A DNA stretch of 64,000 nucleotides, taken from Bacteroidota bacterium. GTDB taxonomy: Bacteria; Bacteroidota; Bacteroidia; Palsa-965. The position numbers were made by a program, and so were the translations under genes. Below, in pieces: positions 51,321 through 60,900 of this stretch. The notes beneath the pieces are model-generated. The model saw only the letters and a program-made list of their open reading frames with translations, was not told the origin of the DNA and made no database searches. The stretch lies in NCBI GenBank assembly GCA_016194975.1, contig JACQAM010000012.1, forward strand, positions 1 to 64,000, written 5' to 3'. Position 1 is the first letter of the stretch, and each line of letters starts with the position of its first letter.

Positions 51321-53450
51321 AATCACATCTTTTCTCCGGTCTGTTCCGAAACTCATGAACATGCCAATGAAAAAAGTACGTTTCGATTGAGGAGCTATCG
51401 ATTCGCGGCGTGCTCCATCATAAGAATAACGGTAACCGTAAACATTATTGAAGCCGGGAACGTTGGTCACTGAAACTACAATTACCGTAAATGCTCCTGC
51501 TATTTTTGTCAGGTAACTTGCATTGAGATTGATGACATGATAATCATAGGTTTTGTCGCCGAGATATACCGGATTATTGGGATTGTAATAGGGCCTTCCG
51601 CTCGAATAAGTATAGGTGAATCCTACCGATGTCATGATCTTGGGAAAGAATTTTTTAATGACAATATTCGCATTGTGCGTGGAAACGAATGCCGGAGTCG
51701 CCTCAACGGGAAAATCACGATAAAGCCGTTTTGAATCGACGTAGGTGTACGAGATCCAGTAATCTACATTTTTGAAAGTTTTTTTGTCGCGCCAGAAAAC
51801 GTCGAAGCCCTGCGCGTATCCGTGGCCTCCATTGGTGTAAGAAGGAAAAAATGTAACGAGGTCATCGTACTTTTTGTAATAAGCTTCCACACGCAGCGTG
51901 ATGCTGTCATCCACATGCTGAAAACTCAGAATGTAATGCGTTGCTTTTTCAAACCCGAGAGCAGTGGTACGGTAAAGAATATCATTGGTCGGCTTCTGGT
52001 AGAAATCTCCGTAAGCCATGCTCAGCTGATTATTTTTTCCCGCGCGCATAGCGAGCGATACGCGAGGTGCAACATTTGTTTTTGCAAGAAGCGAACTGTT
52101 TTCCGCGCGCCCGCCCACACGTGCAACGAATTTCGGCCCGAGATAAATATCGGCTTCGCCGAAACCGGAAATATAATTATCATACATGTTTGTATTGTAC
52201 TGATCGAAGCGGCTTTTGTCAATGAAATACTGGTATTCTGCACCGAAACGGAATTGATCGCGCTTCAGAAAATATCTTGTGCCCATTAATTTTCCCTGCG
52301 AAAGTGCATTGTACGAACGGATCGTATCGGTATTCGCAAGAATTTCATTGTGATCGAAGGCCGTAGAAACCGCTGCATCCATTCTCCATTTATCACCGAA
52401 ATATTTCCGGAAACTCAGATTCGTGTAGGCATCCGAATTCCGAAGATCGAAAAGGGAGCGGTATCCATTCACACTGTCAATATCCGGACGCTTCAGTGCA
52501 AGATCTCCATAATTGAAATATCCGTAGAATTTAAGAATGGAAGTCTCGCCGAATTTTTTCCTGAAGTTCACCGATGCTCCGTCAAACTGCGGCATTCGTA
52601 TATAATTATCTTTCTGTTTTACCAATGTATAATAAGGCGCAAGATTTGTATAATTAAAATCGAATCCGGCCGACATATTTTTATCGGCCCACAGGTGATT
52701 GTGGCCCGCGCCGATTCCCACAGAAGAAAATGCAAGCGTGGAAGCCGATTCGGTCGGGAGATCCTGCGTCTCGAGCACGAGCGCCGACGAGAGCGCCTGC
52801 CCGTATTGCGCGGAATAACCGCCGGTAGAAAAAACAGTTCCTTTAAAAAGAAAAGGGGAAAATCTTCCGCGCGATGCAATATCAGGAACAGAAGAGAAAA
52901 AAGGATTATTCACATTCAGCCCGTCAATGATCGTCTTCGTTTCGTTTCCCGTTCCGCCGCGCACAAATAATCCTTCCTGCTCTCCCACTTTTGTTGCGCC
53001 GGGAAGCGTTTGCACCGCTCCGTAAATATCTCCCTGCCCTCCGGCTGTTGTCACTATGTCGAGTGGTTTTAAAACTGTTGTTCTTTTTTCATCGCTCGCT
53101 TCTATGGTGCCAGCCGAGATCGTCACCACTTCCAGTTCATTCGCAATGGCTTTTAAAACAAAATCCATTTTCACGTCTGTTCCGTTCAGCGTAATTGGTT
53201 TTTGCACTTCTTCAAATCCCACCTGGTGGCAGATGAGTGTGAACGTTCCGGTTTCATCGGTCGTGAAAGAATAATTTCCTTTATCGTCTGCCGAAGCTCC
53301 GTCGTACGTGTCTTTCAGAATGAGATTTGCATAAGGAACGGGTTGTCCTTTGGTATCGCGCACTGTTCCACTCACCGTGGTGGAAGCAAAAATTCCGTTG
53401 CTGAAAAAGATCAGCGCCAGCAGAAGTGTGAATTTCAAATGTGTTTTCAT
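51306..53450 (-). CDS. TonB-dependent receptor with carboxypeptidase-regulatory-like domain
   Basis: This protein of about 714 residues has a signal peptide (LLLALIFFSNGIFA). A regulatory-like domain (VSGTVRDTKGQPVPYANL) at about 25-110 is followed by a plug with TTAGGQGDIYGAVQTLPG and FVRGGTGNETKTIIDG, then a large barrel ending YDGARRES and FIGMFMSFG. The start at 53450 is preferred because it directly precedes the signal sequence. It would import a ligand across the outer membrane. A full promoter lies 24 bp upstream. Confidence 0.92.
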   Translation of the reverse strand: MKTHLKFTLLLALIFFSNGIFASTTVSGTVRDTKGQPVPYANLILKDTYDGASADDKGNYSFTTDETGTFTLICHQVGFEEVQKPITLNGTDVKMDFVLKAIANELEVVTISAGTIEASDEKRTTVLKPLDIVTTAGGQGDIYGAVQTLPGATKVGEQEGLFVRGGTGNETKTIIDGLNVNNPFFSSVPDIASRGRFSPFLFKGTVFSTGGYSAQYGQALSSALVLETQDLPTESASTLAFSSVGIGAGHNHLWADKNMSAGFDFNYTNLAPYYTLVKQKDNYIRMPQFDGASVNFRKKFGETSILKFYGYFNYGDLALKRPDIDSVNGYRSLFDLRNSDAYTNLSFRKYFGDKWRMDAAVSTAFDHNEILANTDTIRSYNALSQGKLMGTRYFLKRDQFRFGAEYQYFIDKSRFDQYNTNMYDNYISGFGEADIYLGPKFVARVGGRAENSSLLAKTNVAPRVSLAMRAGKNNQLSMAYGDFYQKPTNDILYRTTALGFEKATHYILSFQHVDDSITLRVEAYYKKYDDLVTFFPSYTNGGHGYAQGFDVFWRDKKTFKNVDYWISYTYVDSKRLYRDFPVEATPAFVSTHNANIVIKKFFPKIMTSVGFTYTYSSGRPYYNPNNPVYLGDKTYDYHVINLNASYLTKIAGAFTVIVVSVTNVPGFNNVYGYRYSYDGARRESIAPQSKRTFFIGMFMSFGTDRRKDVINNTN

Positions 53451-53473
53451 TGGTAAAACCTGTGATTCGGGTA

Positions 53474-53505
53474 CAAACATAGAGTAGTTTATGTTATAAA
53501 CCAAA
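53474..53505 (-). promoter_or_regulatory. TonB receptor promoter
   Basis: On the minus strand TTTG (53505-53502), 20 bp and TATGTTTG (53481-53474) match the Bacteroidota consensus. The box lies 23 bp before the start codon, so the predicted leader is about 17 bases. Confidence 0.7.
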
Positions 53506-53525
53506 TTTAAATCAAAATATTTTTT

Positions 53526-53625
53526 TGGAGCGGCGGCTTCTTCTCATTAAAATTCCTGCATTCCCGCTACCACCAATCCCGAACGTGTTCGGGAAGTGGC
53601 GGTATCGGGGCTAAATAAAATGGTA
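53526..53625. repeat. GC-rich intergenic fragment with hairpin (copy 2)
   Basis: The fragment opens TTGGAGCGGCGGCTTC and has TCCCGAACGTGTTCGGGA as a perfect palindrome, with CCACC and GTGGCGG arms around it. It resembles the fragment at 39491-39580 in its GGAGCGGyGGCTT start and GGGGCTA end. Confidence 0.45.
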
Positions 53626-53725
53626 CGGTGCATCAAATTTTCTTTGCGCGCAAAAGCCATCCCGCGGATTTCCACAACTCAAACAGCACCCATTCTCCCA
53701 TTGGCAACATTGATCCGTTAGCACA

Positions 53726-54052
53726 TTATTTTAATTTCTCATTCCCCTTATGCCTCTTCCCATCACGTTTCGTTTTTTTTTCAAGATTTTTCTTCAGCGC
53801 TTTTTCAAGATCCACACCGGTTTGATTCGCAAGACAAATTAAAACGAACAGCACATCGGCCATTTCATCCTCGAGTTTTATTTTCCTGTCCGATTTTTTA
53901 AATGACTGCTCGCCGTATTTTCTTGCCATAATGCGTGCCACTTCACCCACTTCTTCCATGAGAATAGCAGTATTTGTGAGTTCATTGAAATAACGAACGC
54001 CGTATTTTTTTATCCAGCGGTCAACAGTTTTTTGTGCTTCGGAAATTTTCAT
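53726..54052 (-). CDS. MazG-like nucleotide pyrophosphohydrolase
   Basis: This 108-residue all-helical protein has the acidic EEVGE motif (LMEEVGEVARIMA) and EDEMADVLFVLICL, together the ExxE and ExxD Mg-binding set of the MazG/NTP-PPase fold. The C terminus is Lys/Arg-rich. It hydrolyses nucleotide triphosphates, likely as a house-cleaning enzyme. A TATCTTTG box ends 4 bp before the ATG. Confidence 0.9.
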   Translation of the reverse strand: MKISEAQKTVDRWIKKYGVRYFNELTNTAILMEEVGEVARIMARKYGEQSFKKSDRKIKLEDEMADVLFVLICLANQTGVDLEKALKKNLEKKTKRDGKRHKGNEKLK

Positions 54053-54056
54053 AGAT

Positions 54057-54064
54057 CAAAGATA
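54057..54064 (-). promoter_or_regulatory. MazG-like gene -7 box 4 bp before start codon
   Basis: On the minus strand TATCTTTG is followed by ATCT and ATG. No clean -33 TTTG is visible at 19-21 bp. Confidence 0.6.
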
Positions 54065-54214
54065 GCTGCCCTGATTTAACAATTTCTGTTGCGTTTACCT
54101 ATGAGTTAACACCGTAAAATAAATTGTTCATAATTCCGGCCCCCGTTTAATGTACACCATTTCCACATCAGATTAATTCAATTACATTAGCACTCAAACC
54201 AAATAATAGACTTT

Positions 54215-54769
54215 ATGAAAAAAATTATCCTCTCCTGCGCGGCGCTCGTTATGGCCGCGTTCATGTTCAACTCCTGTTCTATGGAGAAACGCCAGTACAT
54301 GAAAGGTTATCATGTTGAATGGAACCACAACAAAGAAATTACAACAACAAACAACAACAATAACGATGTTGCAAAACAGGTGGGAGTGCTTCCATCTCAA
54401 ACAGCGAACACCGTTGCAGCAAATGAAAATCAATCTGCTGTTGCGACTGTAGCTAATGCAGCGCGTGTTGCTCCTGTTGTTAAGAAAAACGCAGTTGCAA
54501 ATATTATTCCTGCTATTGCTTCGCATAAGGCAGTAAATGCTGCTCCTTCTGCAGTTGTGAAAAAAGCACCGACAAAAAGCAAAAGTGCAGGGCACGGCGG
54601 ACCGAGCAAAGGACTGCTCATCGTTCTTGCTATTTTTATTCCATGGCTTGCTGTAGGACTTGCAACAGATTGGGACGTGAAGAAAGTGATCATCTGTGTT
54701 CTTCTTGGATTCCTTTTCTGCCTGCCAGGAATTATTTACGCGATCGTCGTGGTCAATAAAAATTCCTGA
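54215..54769 (+). CDS. Lipoprotein-like protein with C-terminal Pmp3/YqaE domain
   Basis: This 184-residue protein has an N-terminal lipoprotein-type signal (AALVMAAFMFNSCS), then a long Asn/Thr/Val/Ala-rich low-complexity spacer. The last 55 residues form two hydrophobic spans (LIVLAIFIPWLAVGLATDWD, VIICVLLGFLFCLPGIIYAIVVV) typical of the stress-related Pmp3/YqaE family. It is followed by the DUF2752 gene with a 9-bp gap. Confidence 0.85.
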   Translation: MKKIILSCAALVMAAFMFNSCSMEKRQYMKGYHVEWNHNKEITTTNNNNNDVAKQVGVLPSQTANTVAANENQSAVATVANAARVAPVVKKNAVANIIPAIASHKAVNAAPSAVVKKAPTKSKSAGHGGPSKGLLIVLAIFIPWLAVGLATDWDVKKVIICVLLGFLFCLPGIIYAIVVVNKNS

Positions 54770-54778
54770 TAGTTTTCA

Positions 54779-55084
54779 GTGAAACGATTATTGTTTTGGA
54801 TTTTAGCGGGGGGAATAGCAATTACGCCAGTCGTGTTGCTTATTCTCCCCGCTGATTTTTTTGATCATGGTGAAGTGCTTTGCCCTTCCGTTTATTTTTT
54901 CAATCGTACTTGTTTCGGGTGCGGAAGCACACGCGCAGTCATGCACATGCTTCATTTCGATTTCAGGAAAGCATGGGAATTCAATAAACTCAGTGTGGTT
55001 GTTGTTCCGTTCCTCACGTACATGTATTTCAGTCTCATCGTAAAATTTGTTCGCAGAGCAAGGGGTATTCCGAAAAAAAGCTGA
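54779..55084 (+). CDS. DUF2752 membrane protein
   Basis: This 101-residue protein has two hydrophobic segments around CPSVYFFNRTCFGCGSTRAVMHMLHFDFRKAW, where the CFGCGSTRA and HFDFxxAW pattern marks DUF2752. The start is GTG. It follows the Pmp3-like gene by 9 bp and is convergent with the PorE-like gene (19-bp gap). Function unknown. Confidence 0.88.
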   Translation: MKRLLFWILAGGIAITPVVLLILPADFFDHGEVLCPSVYFFNRTCFGCGSTRAVMHMLHFDFRKAWEFNKLSVVVVPFLTYMYFSLIVKFVRRARGIPKKS

Positions 55085-55103
55085 AGGAGAGATCTTCACT
55101 TCC

Positions 55104-57008
55104 TTACTGAAAAATTTTCGTCACCTTGAATTCAGTTCTACGATTCCACTGGTATTCTTCCTCCGTGCATTTCACTCCATTCACACAACGATTGAGCGGA
55201 ACAGTTTCTCCATAACCTTTCGCTGTAATGCGATCGCGGCTTATTCCCCTGGAAACAATATAATCTACAGCCGACTGCGCACGTTTCTGTGAAAGGGTCA
55301 TGTTATATTTATCGCTTCCCCGGCTGTCGGTGTGCGAACTCAATTCAATTTTTATTTGTGGATTATCCTGCAGAATCTTCACGAGTTTATCGAGTTCCAC
55401 TGCCGCATCAGGACGAATGTTCCACTTATTGTAGTCGTAATAAATATTTTCAAGCCGGATCGGTTTATTGATCACGATTTTTTCTGCAAGAAGTGTGATG
55501 TAAGATGTGTCGCTGAATGTTCCTTTGAATCCTCCCGTTGTCAATCCGCCGAAGCAAGTGAAATATTCTGTTCTGTGAATGCAGAAGCTATAACCGGTAG
55601 TTGAATCGGCAGGAAAGAAAATGGTGCCATCATTATCCGTAACAAGATTGAAAGTTTTTCCGGTCGTACTGTTTTTTACTTCGATGGTTGTTGCGGTAAG
55701 TGCATCGCCGGAAGATTTGTCTCTCACATTTGTTTTCACAAAAAACTGCGGTGTGCGTCGCACAAAACTATAGATCCTGTCCGATCCATCGGCATTTTCG
55801 CGATTGCTGGAAAAATATCCGCTCGTTCCGTTTTCATTAAACACAATCCCGAAATCGTCAGCGGAAGAATTGAACGGTGCGGAAAGCCGTTCCGGTTTTA
55901 CAGGAAGACTGTTTTCCATTGCGCAGCGGAAAATATCGAGTCCGCCGGCACCGGTCATTCCATCAGAAGAAAAATAAAATTCATCTTTCCCATTCGTGAT
56001 ATTATGAATGGTCGGAAACATTTCGTTGCCATTGGTGTTAATGGAATTTCCTGCATTCACCGGTTTGCTCCATTGACCGTTCACGAAGTTGGAATAATAA
56101 ATATCGGTACCACCCATTCCGCCGGGCATATCAGAAATAAAAAACATTCTTTTTCCGTCGGAAGTCAATGAAGGATGGCCACAGGAATATTCAGTACTGT
56201 TGAAAGGAAGTGAACTCACATCGGTCCAGTTATCATTTGTTCCATGCGCCTGGCAGATCTCGAGATGATTATCGTTGTTCTTCGCCTGGCCGGGTTTATT
56301 GTTCACCATTCTGCTGCGTGTAAAATACATCATGTCGCCCGAAGGAGAAATGATGGCGGTGCCTTCGTGCAGGTTGCTGTTGACAGTACCGGAGAGTGGA
56401 GAAGGAATTTTATCGATGGTGTTCGCTTCAAAAATATCGAGGTAACCGTTTCCAGTCCAGTTATCGGTTTTCATTCCGGGTTGCAACGGAGCTTCTGCAG
56501 TAAAATAAATTTTCCCGTTGGCGATGAACGGGCTAAAGCAGGCAATATCTGATGTGGAAGAAAAAACTACAGGCTCCACAATATAAAATGGATTGGCTGT
56601 AGAAAATTGCCCGGGATTTTTGCAGGAGGCAAGTTTGTTTTTTGCGGCTACATCATACGGCGATGATTGAAGATAATCTTCCAGCAACGCGATCGCATCA
56701 TTGTATTTTCCTTCTTCCTGCAGCACTTCGGCATAATGAAGTTTATCGGCAGGAGAAGCGGCGGATGATTGGATGGCTCTCGAATACCATGTATCAGCTT
56801 CGGTTTCCTTATTCATTTTGCGATAACAATCTGCAAGATGAAGCATAGCCATATCATTGGTTTCCGATTTCAGAATATTTTCATACAGTTTTGCGGCAGA
56901 TGCATATTCATAATTACCGTATTCTTTTTCTGCTTCTTTCATCATTTTATTTCCGCACGATGAAAAAAATAAAAGCAGCGTTACAATAGAGATAGAATAT
57001 TTTTTCAT
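55104..57008 (-). CDS. PorE-like TPR/PD40/OmpA lipoprotein
   Basis: This protein of about 634 residues starts with a lipobox signal (LLLFFSSCG). TPR-type repeats follow (NYEYASAAKLYENIL, DAIALLEDYLQSSPYD), then a PD40 propeller (MMYFTRSRM, MFFISDMPGGMGGTDIY, FYFSSDGMTGAGGLDIF). A CarboxypepD-like domain and an OmpA C-terminal domain (SHTDSRGSDKYNMTLSQKRAQSAVDYI) end it. This order matches PorE of the T9SS, which ties outer-membrane parts to peptidoglycan. The start at 57008 is chosen at the signal peptide; the long upstream frame overlaps porP/sprF. It follows that gene by 10 bp. Confidence 0.88.
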   Translation of the reverse strand: MKKYSISIVTLLLFFSSCGNKMMKEAEKEYGNYEYASAAKLYENILKSETNDMAMLHLADCYRKMNKETEADTWYSRAIQSSAASPADKLHYAEVLQEEGKYNDAIALLEDYLQSSPYDVAAKNKLASCKNPGQFSTANPFYIVEPVVFSSTSDIACFSPFIANGKIYFTAEAPLQPGMKTDNWTGNGYLDIFEANTIDKIPSPLSGTVNSNLHEGTAIISPSGDMMYFTRSRMVNNKPGQAKNNDNHLEICQAHGTNDNWTDVSSLPFNSTEYSCGHPSLTSDGKRMFFISDMPGGMGGTDIYYSNFVNGQWSKPVNAGNSINTNGNEMFPTIHNITNGKDEFYFSSDGMTGAGGLDIFRCAMENSLPVKPERLSAPFNSSADDFGIVFNENGTSGYFSSNRENADGSDRIYSFVRRTPQFFVKTNVRDKSSGDALTATTIEVKNSTTGKTFNLVTDNDGTIFFPADSTTGYSFCIHRTEYFTCFGGLTTGGFKGTFSDTSYITLLAEKIVINKPIRLENIYYDYNKWNIRPDAAVELDKLVKILQDNPQIKIELSSHTDSRGSDKYNMTLSQKRAQSAVDYIVSRGISRDRITAKGYGETVPLNRCVNGVKCTEEEYQWNRRTEFKVTKIFQ

Positions 57009-57018
57009 AAAATTATTT

Positions 57019-57960
57019 TTAGAAGAAACGTGGTGAGTGATAGCGTACTGCCTGATCTTTGATAAAATCCCATGCAAGCATGATTTCGTGCGAACCGGAA
57101 TTGTAATTCCTGAGATGCGTGAGCGACATGTCATAAGCGTAACCGATGCGGAGATTTTTTGTCGCCTGGTATTCCGTCATAGCGATCACTCCATCTCCGC
57201 TTCGATATGTTCCGCCGATCCAAAGAGTTTTGTAGAAGAAAAAATTCAGGCTGTAATCAAATTCAACAGGCGCCAGCGGAGTATATTTTACAAGCACAGA
57301 TGGTTTAATATCGAGGTTTTTTCCTGCGGGAATTGCATAACCTGCCGTTGCAAAATAATGGCGTTCCAGCATCGGGATATTTTCAGAAGCAAGATTGAGA
57401 GCCGTTCCGGGTTTGTAACTGATGACATTGGGAATCGAAATTCCTGCATACATTCTTTTCGTGTAAAAATAAATTCCTGCACCGGCAATCGGCAAAATTT
57501 TTCCGTTGATGTTGCTGGTGAATACAGGATCGGCCTGGTCCCAGATCGTGAGATCTGTAAGTTTTGCACGATAATAAGTTTCGCCCGCACGTATGCCCGC
57601 CGCGATCGTTGCTTTCTCACCGAGTTTCAGGTGATACGAAAGTGACGCAGAAATTTCACTTCTGTCAGTAACACCGATGTGATCATTCAGAATGATTCCG
57701 CCAATGCCGATATTTTTTCCGTGCACCGGCATATCGAAACTCAGGTAAGACGTGTAGGGCGATCCATCGAATCCCACCCACTGCTTTCTTCCGAGCGCAG
57801 TGATGTTGGCGTAATCATGACTCCCGGCATAAGCGGGATTAAGGAAGTGTCCGCTGAACATGTGCTGACTCACCATGGGATCCTGCTGTGCGGAAATTTT
57901 CATTGGCAGGGCGAGAAGTATCATCGCCGCAAATGCCTGTATGAGATTTTTCATTTTCAT
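57019..57960 (-). CDS. PorP/SprF family outer-membrane protein (second copy)
   Basis: This 313-residue protein has a signal peptide (AAMILLALPMKISAQ) and the family start QQDPMVSQHMFSGHFLNPAYAGS. Beta-strand repeats of a barrel follow. It is a second PorP/SprF family member and lies between the SprB-type giant (20-bp gap) and the PorE-like gene (10-bp gap). The order suggests a type B substrate, its specific PorP/SprF partner and an anchoring lipoprotein in one operon. Confidence 0.93.
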   Translation of the reverse strand: MKMKNLIQAFAAMILLALPMKISAQQDPMVSQHMFSGHFLNPAYAGSHDYANITALGRKQWVGFDGSPYTSYLSFDMPVHGKNIGIGGIILNDHIGVTDRSEISASLSYHLKLGEKATIAAGIRAGETYYRAKLTDLTIWDQADPVFTSNINGKILPIAGAGIYFYTKRMYAGISIPNVISYKPGTALNLASENIPMLERHYFATAGYAIPAGKNLDIKPSVLVKYTPLAPVEFDYSLNFFFYKTLWIGGTYRSGDGVIAMTEYQATKNLRIGYAYDMSLTHLRNYNSGSHEIMLAWDFIKDQAVRYHSPRFF

Positions 57961-57980
57961 TTTATTTTCAGATTGAACTT

Positions 57981-60900
57981 TTATCTGCGTATGTCGATGT
58001 AACCGTTGAGCACTTTCTGTCCGTCAGAAATGTTGAGGATCACGAAATAAGTACCGTCAGGAAGTTTGTCGCCGGAAGAAGTGGTGCCTTCCCATGTGTT
58101 CATGTAATCATCCGCCTGCCACACTTTATTTCCCCAGCGATTGAAGACTTCAATTTTATTCTGAGGAAAAGCTTCGAGTCCGTGTACCACGAAGAAATCA
58201 TTGTTTCCGTCTCCGTTCGGTGAGAAACCGGTTGGCATCTGCAACACGAATGGTTCGCTGAGCAGAATTGATGTTGTAGTGCTGCATCCGTTCGCGTCTG
58301 TGATGATGACGAAATAATTTCCGGCAGGAATGTTTGATTGATCTTCAGTAGAAGCGCCGTTGCTCCATGCATAAGTGTATGGAGTAACACCACCGTTCAC
58401 AGTGATCTGAATGGATCCGTCACTTCCACCGGAGTAAGTGACGTTGAATCCGTCAGTCTGCACCGGGCTTGAAACGCTGCTGCTCATTGGAGAATTGTCG
58501 GTGAGTAGAATGGTATCGCCAGATGAACAATTGTTCGCGTCAATTACATTCACTGTATACGATCCGGAAGCGAGCGCTGAAATATCCTGCGTGCTTTGTC
58601 CGTTCGACCAGGTGTAAGTGTAAGGTGCAAGTCCGCCGTTAACACTCAGATCAATTGATCCGTTGTTATCGCCGAAGCAGAGTGGGTTGAGACTTGTGTT
58701 CGAGAGAATCATAGGTGACAATTGCGAGATGACAAATGAATTGGTGAGTACACATCCGTTCGCATCGGTTACGCTTACAGAATAAGATCCTGAAGTGATC
58801 GCGGAAATATCTTCTGTTGTCGCGCTGTTTGACCAGGAATAAGTGTAAGGATTTACTCCGCCACTCATGGTAATATCAATTGATCCGGTATTGAATCCGT
58901 TGCATAAGACATTTTGTTGTGTGGAAGTAAGCCCGAGCGCAACAGGTTGAGTGAGTGTGACGGCTAATGTACTTGTGCATCCATTCGCATCAGTGACATT
59001 TACAGAATATGTTCCCGCGCTCAGATTATTCACATCTTCGGTAACAGCGCTGTTGCTCCACACGTAGGTGTACGTGGGTGTTCCGCCTGCGCTCGTGATG
59101 TCAATTGTTCCATCTGAATTTCCTGCGCAACCGATATTGTAACCGTTGTAATTACTCAGTGCAGTAATCGAAGTAGTGAGTAGTGTTGGTTCTGTCAATG
59201 TGAATGAAAGATTATCACTGCAGCCGTTCGCATCAGTGACCGTCACCGAATAATTTCCGGATGAAAGATTGCTTACATCTTCAGTTGTTGATGCATTGCT
59301 CCAGTAGTAAGTGTATCCGCTCGTTCCGCCACTTGTTGTTACATCAATAGCGCCTGTGGAATTCTGAAAACAAGTGAGATCTGTTGTAACTCCGGATGTG
59401 ATCAGATCTGTTGGCTGAGTGATCGTGATGCTCGACGTAAGCTGACATCCATTCGCATCTGTGAACGTTACAGAATATGAACCTGAAGAAAGTGAACCGA
59501 GATCTTCTGTTGTATTTCCATTCGACCAATTGAAAGTGTAAGGTGATACGCCACCGCCAGGAGTAAGATCTGCTGCGCCAGTCGCATTTCCAAAACACAA
59601 CACATTCGTTGGTTGAATATCAGCGATCATTGCAGATGGTTCTGTAAGTGTTACAGAAGATGTAGTAGTACATCCATTCGCGTCGGTGATCGTGACAGAA
59701 TATATTCCTGCGGCAAGTGAAGAAATATCTTCTGTTGTAGAACCGTTACTCCAGTTGTAAGTGTAAGTTGTTACACCACCATTCACTGTTAAATCCACTG
59801 ATCCGTTTGAAGAACCATTGCAGCTTACATTATTTCCGTTGAATCCGGAGAAAGCAACAGTAGAAGAAGTGAGTACAGTTGGCTGTGCGAGTGTGAAGTT
59901 GAGCGTGTCCGTGCATGCGAGCGCATCCGTGATGACAACACTGTAAGTTCCTGCAGCGATGTTGCTGAGATCTTCTGTTGTCGCTCCGTTAGACCATGAA
60001 TAAGTGTAAGCGCCACTTCCTCCGATTGCACTCAGATCAATTGATCCGTCTGTACTTCCATTGCAGGAAACCTGGAATCCGCCTGCGAATGAAGAAGTAA
60101 CTCCTGAAGGAATGATCTCATTCGGAATGCTGATCGGTTCCGTTACAGAAACGCATCCGCTCGAATCTTTTACGATAATGTTGTAACTGTTTCCTGTTGC
60201 AAGATTTGTTGTGAAAATATTTGCGCCGAGATACGTCACTCCATTATCGAATGAAAAATAAAGCGGGCCGCCATTTCCACCGGTTGCAGTTAGTGTTACC
60301 GGAATAGATGTTACACCGTCAGCGATGCATGGATTGAAAGAAACAGTTTGAATATCTACAGCAGGTGGAATGACAAGTGTAGTTGCTGCCGGAGTTGTGC
60401 ATCCGTTGTTATCATGAACGACTACCTGGTAAGATTGTCCTACAGCGAGCATCGTATTGTAAATTCCGCTTCCGAGAAATGTAATACCATTATCAAATGA
60501 AACCTGGTAAGTAAGATTAGATCCGCCGGAAGGATAAACTGTCACCGAAGAAAGTCCACTGCCGGGAGCAGGACAAACTTTAATTATAGAATCAATATTC
60601 ACATCAGCAGGTTCGTTGATCGCGACATCAAATGGATTGATGAGTCCGCATCCGTTTGCATCCGTAATAGTGAGTGTGTAATTTCCGAATGTGAGTCCGC
60701 TGATATCCTGCGTTGTTGCGCCAGTACTCCAGTTGTACACATAAGGTGTAACACCTCCGCTCATGCTTACGTCGATCGCTCCGTCATTTCCTCCATGACA
60801 AGTTACTTGTGTATTGGAAGAAGTTGCAAGGAGTATAGCAGGTTCGGTGATGATGGTAGTTGCTGTTGTTGTGCAACCATGCGAATCGGTAATGAGTACG

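Noticed and set aside
52350-52970. 206-residue plus-strand frame inside the TonB receptor gene
   Set aside because: Shadow of the receptor coding strand with basic composition typical of antisense frames.
55104-57134. Longer start for the PorE-like gene at 57134
   Set aside because: It would overlap the upstream PorP/SprF gene by over 100 bp and hide the lipoprotein signal.
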